Positions 12,501 through 21,500 of a stretch of DNA of 64,000 nucleotides are shown piece by piece. Below the pieces are notes generated by a model that had not been told where the DNA came from, did no database searches, and saw nothing but the letters and a program-made list of their open reading frames with translations. The stretch is from NCBI GenBank assembly GCA_002286855.1, contig NRSV01000075.1, positions 98,434 through 162,433 on the forward strand. Reading direction: 5' to 3'. Every line of letters starts with the position of its first letter. The stretch's first letter is position 1. The position numbers and the translations under genes are program-made. Source of the DNA: Bipolaris cookei. Its lineage: Eukaryota; Ascomycota; Dothideomycetes; Pleosporales; Pleosporaceae.

Positions 12501-15500
12501 CTTCTATAAATCCAGATAATCAAGCAGAAAAATAATTAGGAGCAACAAAATTTTTATTATTATAGTTAATAATATCCTCCTGACGTTGGTACATCAAATC
12601 TCTGTTTTCTACTACAAAATCCTTTGTTCCGTTTTCTATACATTTTGTAGCAAACTCTAGTTGGCATTGTTTACGAGAAGTTAATAAAGGATATTCTTTT
12701 AGTATATTTATAAGAGTTTGTATTAAGTCTTTTCTAATGGCAACTCAAGTAACGTATTGATTATTACGTTCAATTCTTACTGTACCACCAATCACTTCTT
12801 TTATTAATAATAACATAAGTATATTTTCTTTAGTATTTTTTATAGAAATAAACATACGTACTTTAACATGATTAGGTCCAGGGCAACTAACGGTAATTGT
12901 CCCATCTCCTTCCAATAGACCAACCCAAAACTGTTTAATGTAAGTATCATACTCAATATTAGAAAGTTTAGATAATAATTCTTTTTTTAAAGATTCTAAA
13001 ATTTCTTCACTAATATCATCAAGAGATTCACATGTAGAATCGGGTTCTTCGTCTATAGATTCATATAAATTACTAATAAAATTTGTATATATTGATTGGA
13101 CATTAATACTACATACGTAAAAGAAACCTAATATTAAAATAAACAATGCTCACTTTATTCTTGTCCAAAAGTTTTAATGTGGACAGTATCTTAATTTAAA
13201 TTATATTTTAAATTTCTTGCGTGCTTGTCTCTGAGGATCCTTTGGTTGCAATACTTATAATCTTTTTTATACCCTTTTCTTCTAAATGTTTTCCTTCAGT
13301 AATCATAATATATACTTTTCTAAATTTAAGGTAACTTTTATATTTACCAGCAAAAAGATTATATATATCAAAATAATTAATCAAATTAAATGCAGTTTTA
13401 AATCCTGTACTTTTATAACATCAAATACCTGTACTATATTGAGAAAGATTACCCAACTTTAACTCATTGTAAAGTAAAGTTAAGGGTAAGCTATCATTTT
13501 GTTTTAAAGAGTATTCCAATCTTACACTAAACCCTGTTTTATGTGTTTTACTTTTTGCAATACTGATGTGAAAACAACCGTCCGCTTGAGTAAAACCAGC
13601 CAGTCAATAATTATCTAGACTTAACCTTTTTAAAGGTGGTAATAACGTGAGGTTAAAATATTCACTATAATTATGATTAATTAATTGATCATACTTAAAA
13701 TTACTTAACAATTTACCATTTATTAAAGATAAGATAATAGATAGACCAGTGCTATTTTTACAAATATATCTAATCGCTTTTTTGTTTTTAATCTTGTATA
13801 TATTACCGTGTCCAATTCGCTTTTTTATAAGATAAGCTAGTGATATATCTTCTTCAGCAAAAATGATATGTAACTCCTTATGTCCGAATCAACCATCTCC
13901 TTCAATTAATCCAGCTAAAAACCAGCCGAATTCGTCGTCTGTTAGGTTGCTTTTATGATTAGGTACATGTTCAGATATTAAAGGTAAATTTTTATAATTA
14001 GTATAAGTATTCTTAGTAACTGCCGTAGCTTTCGTACTAAAACCAAAGTTTCCTGCTGATTGTCTTTTAAATAAATAGATTATTCCGAGCATAATAAATA
14101 TGAGTGGACTATTTATAGAAGAGTTTCCAGCATATAGCAAGATTTTTTCCGTGAACACAAGTTTATCCACGTCTAGACCAACAGTATACATGTGGTGAGA
14201 TCAAACTACAAACCCTAAAATACCAATAGAACACATAGCGTAAACCATACCAAGGTATCCGAACACGCTTTTGTTAGAGTTGGCAGAAATTGTAGTACTT
14301 ATTATTCCAAAACCTGGGATAATTAAAATGTAACAATATTTTGATTAAAGGAATAGCTGTGCAATATAACACAGTCTTTTCTCATTAATACTCAAAAACT
14401 TTTAGATCTTTGTTAGGACTTTATCTTAAGTTCTAGTATTTTCTTCATGACGGTTTATTAAAGATTTAATCTTTAGTATTTTAGATAGCCCTTTATCTGT
14501 TAAATGTTCTTTGTCTTGTATTAATCTATATACCTTTCTTCATCTTAAATAGCTTATATGCTTTCTAGATTGTAAGTGATATGGATCAAAATATTCTATA
14601 ACCCTTTTAGCAGAACCGAAATTAGTGGAACCATAATAATAGGTATCTTGAGACTTCCTATATCCAATGTTTCCACCTAAGTATTCTTTTATCATATTTA
14701 ACAATAAATCATTTTTTTGATCTATTTGAAAATTTAATCTTATTTCCGGTTTATTTCTGGTAATACGTTTAATAATTTTTATTTGAAAACTAGCCTGATG
14801 GCTGGCGCAGCCGGCCTGAAGGCCAGCTCCGCTAGCATCCGCATCAGAAAAACCTGCTAATCAGTGGTTATCCAAATTTTTACTTGAATCTATAGTAAAA
14901 TTACTATTTTGATCTGCATACTTGGTATGACTTAATACATTATTAACTACTTGGTTAAACCTATGTTCTGTTTTTAACTTACCATTTATCAAGTTAATTA
15001 CATTTAACATACCCTTTTTATTAGATATTATTAAAAGGTATGCGTTTTTGTCCTTTACTTTTCTCACATTACCGTAGCCTAATCTTTCTTTCAAGTAATA
15101 GGCTAGAAATGCATCTGGAGAACTAAAAGTTATAACCAATTGTTGAGCTTTACTAAAATGACCATCCCCGTCTATTAATCCTGCTAAATAATAACCTAAT
15201 TGTTCATTATTTAGAGGCTTCAAATGTTTAGGAACGTGATCTGACACACGTTTTACATTTTCTAAATTAACTAAAACTCCGTCGCGTAGAGTCTCTGAGG
15301 TTCCATTTTTTATATATAAAATGTTACCGGCTGATTTCCTTCATTGTTCTAACTTTTTTACTATGCCATTTAAGGAGGAGTATTTAGAACTATAAAGCGA
15401 AGGGGTCCCAGCATACAGCGACGTTAAGAGGCCTACATACGTAACCTCAGGATGTCCGAAGAATCCATTTCTTCAAATTTAACTTATCTTTTAAAAAGCC

Positions 15501-18500
15501 TCTTATTAAATTCAGGTACCGGTAGTCTAAACTCCGGGCTTGTGTATCATACATCTATGATAGAAGAAACCGACTGTACATTAAGCATCATTTCAGATAC
15601 CCACCAGTGAACCAGTCTGTAGCGATCACTTAAATAACCGACGGTCTTTAAATGAGGAACTTATTGACCGTAATAGCACTAGCATCGCTAATATTTTTAT
15701 TACTTTTCCTTGTATTTATAAAATACATTTAAAGTTTTATATAAAACAATATAACCTTTAAACTTAAGAGTTGCAAGTAATACTTATATATATTAACTAA
15801 GTATAAGGTATATTCTTATAAGAATATTCACTATTTCAGATCTTATATCTTTTTACATCTGTCTTTATAGTTTCATAACTTGCACGTTAAACCTTTACTT
15901 TTTTTCCCTAGTATTTTAAATTTATATTATTTGATTTATTTATCATCTTAGTTCTTTCAATCATTTCTCGTCTTTTTGACTCATCTAAATGATCTGTATT
16001 AACAAGATCATTATGAATATCTTTTCATAATTTATAGGATAAAGACTTTTTAGTATATAATGTATATTTATCAAAATAAGAAAAGACATTTTTACAATTG
16101 TTTACTCCACCTAATCTAAATTCATAAGTATTCTCTTCTGAATGTCTAGAAACAATACCATTTTTAAATAATACATTGAAATGCTCTAATACTGTTAGAT
16201 TTATTTCTCACTTTTGAGAAATATTAAAGTTGAAACTAAATCCTCTTTTTTCACCTATTGAACAAGTAAAACAACCTTCTCCGTCAGTAAATCCTGCAAA
16301 CCATGCATCGTTTAAAGTAGGTAGAATAGGTCTATTATTAATTACTACAGGTTCTAATAGTATTCTACCTTTAGTAACTCATTTATTAAACCCTTTAACG
16401 AAAAGATCAAATGTTTCTTGTCTTTTTGGTAAAACAAGATTACCATTAAATAAACTAATTATAATGTCTATTTCTTTCTTATTTTGTGTTACATATCTAC
16501 TAGTTATAGCCGATTGAGGAATAACTTTACCAAATCCAAGAATTTCTTGTATAAATTCTAAAACTTGTTTATCAATTGTAGCTTGTGTAATAACAAATGC
16601 CAAATCTCCTCTATTGTTTACTATAAAAGAACCTTCTCCTTCAGTGAAACCTACTAATCAAGTTAAAAAGTTTTCTGAAGGAATTTTATTATTTGGCAAA
16701 TGAGTATTGTATTTCTCATAAAATGCAGAAAAATCAAACTTATTGTTTAAATTAAAGTTAGACATATGTCTTTTAAAGATTGATTGGTTAGAACTAGTCC
16801 CCGAAGGGGACTGACCTTTAGGTCTGGCCCCTGAAGGGGACCATCCCCAAAGGATAGGAAATATAAATAATGTTGATAATATAAAATAATCTTCAAATAC
16901 TAGTCTTGAGAAAAGATGTTGGTATAATATAGGATCACCACCACCTGCTACCTCAAAGAATGAAGTGTTAAAGTTTCTATCAGTAAGAACCATAGTAATT
17001 CCCATTATTTTTGTTGATCTGCTGGATAAAATCCCATAGCTTAAAGAGTTATTCTTTAGCTTAAAAAGTTATTAAACTTAGTGCAGATACGCAGACACTC
17101 TCATGCCTGATCGGACCATATCTTATATTTTTACGTTGTAGAATTTTTGTAAATGATCTCAGGTAAAAATTTTTCTGTAATTATTCATACCTGATTTTAT
17201 TTTTACTATTTTTTCCTTTCCTTGTATTGTATTGTGCTCTTTTCTATCAAATATGTTTACTACTTCCATTCAATCTAAGGAATCTAAATGTTTAGTTCCA
17301 AACAAAGGGTATTTTAAAAGGTAATTTTTAGCATGAATATTACCTTTAATATTAGTAGTTCTAACTCTATACTCAGGGTTTGGTTTATCCGATCTTATTT
17401 TTTTTACTTCGGTATCTAAAAACTCAGCAATATAAGTTAAAAATTCTAGATTATCAAATCCTTTATGATCTAATCGTCTTTGAGATATTTCTAATTTACA
17501 TTCAAGTTTAGGATATTTACCTGAAAGAGTTGTTCTTACTTGAAAAGAAGCATCTGCTTCTATAAACCCTGACAACCATGGATTTGAATCTAATGGCTCT
17601 TTAGAGTATTTTTCAATACTAACTCCTTTATTTTCATTTAAAAAATCTATTAAAGCATTAAGACTGTGTATTTTAGGTGTTCTCATGTTTCCATTAATTA
17701 ATGAAATAACGAATAATATACCATCATAGCTATTTATGGTTAAGATATAAGCGTCTACCCCTTTTTTTCTATCCTTTGGGGATGGTCCCCTTCAGGGGCC
17801 ATACCTAAAGGTAAGTCCCCATCGGGGACTAGATAACGAACCTACACCCAATTCTTTTTGAATTAGTAAAGCTAAAGGTAAGTCTTTTAAATGAAAAACT
17901 ATTTGTATAGAAGGATAATTTAATTTACCCTTAGGGGATCTCAAAGTTTTTGGTGTAATTATTGTACCATCACCTTCAATAAGCCCAGTAAAATAATAAC
18001 TAAAAAGAGATTTGTTTAAATTTTTATTGTGGTTGCCGGTATGGATTGATCTAAAAGTTGCACATAAAGGAAAGGTTAAAGTTTCTAAACTACAACCAAA
18101 ATATTTTGGCGTGTGGCCTCTGAGGTTCTCTAAAAAGTTCAAACTTAATAGATTACCTGCTGATTGCGATATATTGTTATATAACGGTTCCCAGAATACA
18201 GCCAAATTTAGAGCCGGCAGAATAAGTTTACCGGTTTTATTTTTAAATAAAAAAGATTTGTTTACATTTTTACTCGTATGACTAAATCTAAGAGCAATAC
18301 ACAGAGGAAAATACAAAAATTATACAAAATAAAGATATTTTGGCGTGTGGTCTCTGAGGTTCTTAGATAGATTGTAACTATCTAATTACCTTCTGATTGA
18401 GTTAATCTTTATATAACTTGTCCCAGAATATAGCCAAATTTAAAGCGAGCAGAATATACTATTAATACCCTAACCCTAATCGGCTTTACTTAAATTGTCT

Positions 18501-21500
18501 TTAAAGACTAAGCGACTAGATATCTAGTCGCTTATTTCCTTGCTCTGTAAATATAAAATACCAAAGATTAAAACTTATACTGTTTACTGTTTATTTTTAA
18601 AAGAACCTCTTAATTTTAATTTATATTGAAAATGTGGTATTATATACGGTTCTATTAAAGTTATAAACTTATTTCAAGAATCCGCTTTAATATACAACAA
18701 GTAAGGTGTTATTGCCATATCTTTTCGAGTATGTATTGAACAATTTAAATTAAATTTATTCTTTAATACCTTAACTAATAACTCAACTTCTGACAAAGTA
18801 AAGGAATTAGTATTAAAAACAAACCCTGAACGATCAGGACTCCCATCATCCATTGCTCAGTAAGCAAGAGATCTAGCGGTTAACAATTCTTCTATATTAG
18901 AAGGTATTACTTTCTTTTTATTTTTGTAAAATAAGTCATAGTAGTAATTAAATGCCTCGTAAGTCAATGTATCAAAAAATATTGATTGATGGGTTTTATC
19001 TTTAAGTCTTGCATCTTTAATTTGGGGAGTCGTTTTACAAAATTCTTGAAATATTGTATAAAGATGAATAATATAAGGTTCATTTTTAATGCTTTGTTTG
19101 AAATGTAAAGAAGTATTTTTAGATCTTTTCCTAATATAAAGATCACCTAAAGCCGACCCTATTAATACTTCTTTTAATTCATTAGGTATTTGTTCTAAAG
19201 TTACAGTTTTAGGTTTTTTATTTAAGGAAAGGGGAATAGGGCTAGAGCTATTAAAATATAAACTAAACCAACCCGCTAAGACAGGTAATGATAATAATAA
19301 TAAAACAGCTGTAATAACAACTGCTCAAGCAAATAAGATTAATTTATGTAATCTTATACCAGGACTTCTCATGTTAAATGTAGTTGTCATGACTAAAAAT
19401 AGTTAAAATAATAACTATTTGTGGACTATATTTTAAGCGTATTAATATACGGTCTTTAACGTGTAGTCTCTGAGGAACCTAATGATAATCAAAATTACTT
19501 TTGTTTCCTGCTGATTAAGCATAGCTTACAAGATTTTTACTATTAAGTACTTATAAACACTGAGCTATTCCAGCATACAGTTAAAAATTTTATATGAATC
19601 CCATTACAACGTATTTTCTTTCACATATTCACATAAATATCCTTTATATGCTTTACCTAAATCAATGTGTTTAACTAATGTTACTTGAGAAGCAGATAAA
19701 CCTTTGTTATGTAAATATTCCACACATTTACCTAAACTTCACCGAGGGTCGGGGATGTCCCCGGCCCGAGGGGGAGGACCCCCTCGAGGGGGGACTAGGT
19801 AACACAATAGTGTTTTCTAAATTATCCACAGATGTTAATCTAACAGGTTTAGATAAACTATTAAGAGCTTTATTTTTATTGTATTTAACTCTGTCCTTTT
19901 CCAGCATTAAAGCTAAATCTAAATCAGACATATCTTTAACTTTAGCAGTTAAAACAGGTTCTCTTAAAAATTTGTATTTACCTAGATAATAAGTACCATG
20001 ATTTAAATGCTTAGTGAGTGTAGTGCGATGAATATTAAACTTTTCAATTAAATTTATTTGCTCGCTAGTATAATAATACAATATAGACATATCCCTATTA
20101 TACATAAAAACAGATTTTCCATTATTAGATCCAACAACTGTAGCAACTCTTATGGTATTTAATGTGAAACTAGGGTCTAACAAATAATACTGTTCTAATG
20201 CAATTTCTGATCCTTTAATGTAATTATGGTAAAAAGGAAAAACTTGTAGAGAGAAATTTTTCAATCCTTCTTTATGTAATAAAGGGATTAATAAACCACT
20301 CTTTCTATGGGACAAATTAATATAGCCATTTAATCTAAAAGCCAACTGTGATGATGAACCTACATATTTTCTACCTGTAGTAGTATGTGTAAAGATATAT
20401 ATACCAGGTATTCTTTGTTTACTATTCCCCTGCGGGGAATCCCTTCAGGGTTCCCTAAGGGGAATCCCGCAGGGATTAGGTAAACCAAGTTTATCTTTAA
20501 GAACATCCTTAGTTATACTTTTTTGATTTAAATTAGTTAAAGTAAAACTTGCAGTATCAATTAAAGATTTTAATTCTTGTTCTGTAATTTTAATATTACA
20601 GTAAGCTAAAATTTCATTAATTTTTTCAGCAGTCACTATTCCACCACTATTAATTTGCTCCACAGCTATTACATGTGCATGTTTATTAGGACCAGATCTA
20701 CCCAATATCTCTTTTCAACGATTATCCAATTTAGGTTTATCATTGTTTTCAGGAGAATCCTTTTTTTTAGAGTTATTGTCTTTTCCATTGTTATCCTCAC
20801 CATAATTATTATCTTTTTCAGAGTTGTTTTTAAACATATATTTTGGTTTATTGCTACTAAAGTAACATTTATTAATTGTTAATTGAAAGTTTGTTGAATA
20901 TCTTAAATATGTAAGAAATACATTGAATACTAAATTCATAGCCCCAAGTAAACTTGAGATACCAGAAAGATGTAATCCAAAGATAGCTAAATCCACACTT
21001 GGACCACTATGACTTTGTATTCCTGATAAAGGTGGGTAACAATAATGTTGATAACTTCATTAATAAATATATTATTAACTAATGTTATACGCAATAAATT
21101 TCTTTATTGTTCGGACTATACTATCATCCTTCAATAGAAATATATTTTATTTTTTAGTGGGTATTTCTAGCCCCTGTTTTTTTTTCTAGTTATGAAATAA
21201 CGTCGAAAAAAAAACTAGGGGCTTACCCTTTTCTCCCGGGAAGATCCCCGATGGGGCTCATCCCGCAGGGATAGTAATTGTTTTCTTATTTTTCTAACAG
21301 TATCTCTAATACTAGCTAATTTTTCATAATTTCCTTTATTTTTTACATATGATCTAGCTCATATTCTATATTCTAAGGATTTTACACCTTTCATTGTGTT
21401 TTGAAAATAATCAATGATATTTTCAATCGACTTAGAATTAGTAGTATCTAAAATGTAATGATTATACATTTCTTTGTATTTAACTGGACTAGGAATATGA

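Larger units (their letters stand above)
12085..14164 (-). other. cox1 intron 7, two endonucleases
   Basis: Between GLDVD and TRAYF. P near 14,124-14,137, Q near 14,050-14,060, R near 13,212-13,224, S near 13,178-13,192. The first endonuclease lies between Q and R, the second 3' of S. Confidence 0.82.
14333..15442 (-). other. cox1 intron 6, group I
   Basis: Between GHPEV and YILIIPG. P near 15,405-15,416, Q near 15,331-15,341, R near 15,287-15,302. The endonuclease follows the core. Confidence 0.85.
15466..16908 (-). other. cox1 intron 5, core 3' of the endonuclease
   Basis: Between QHLF-W and FFGHPEV, interrupting the Trp codon. The 3' part (15,466-15,907) holds no gene; in minus sense it has an R-like CAGACTGGTTCACTGGTGGG and an S-like AATGTACAGTCGG near 15,560-15,640. 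Confidence 0.8.
17003..19270 (-). other. cox1 intron 4, two endonucleases and a doubled core
   Basis: Between LPVLAG and GITMVLTD. S near 17,112-17,126. P, Q and R occur twice: 18,418-18,434, 18,383-18,398, 18,345-18,361 and again 18,180-18,196, 18,150-18,166, 18,112-18,128. Confidence 0.85.
19392..20931 (-). other. cox1 intron 3, group I
   Basis: Between GAMNF and MTTTFNM. Core 3' of the endonuclease: P near 19,569-19,580, Q near 19,506-19,516, R near 19,464-19,477, S near 19,422-19,436. Confidence 0.87.

Noticed and set aside
18467..18482. CCCTAACCCTAA-like telomere repeat
   Set aside because: Only two units inside a cox1 intron; chance or local repeat, not a telomere.
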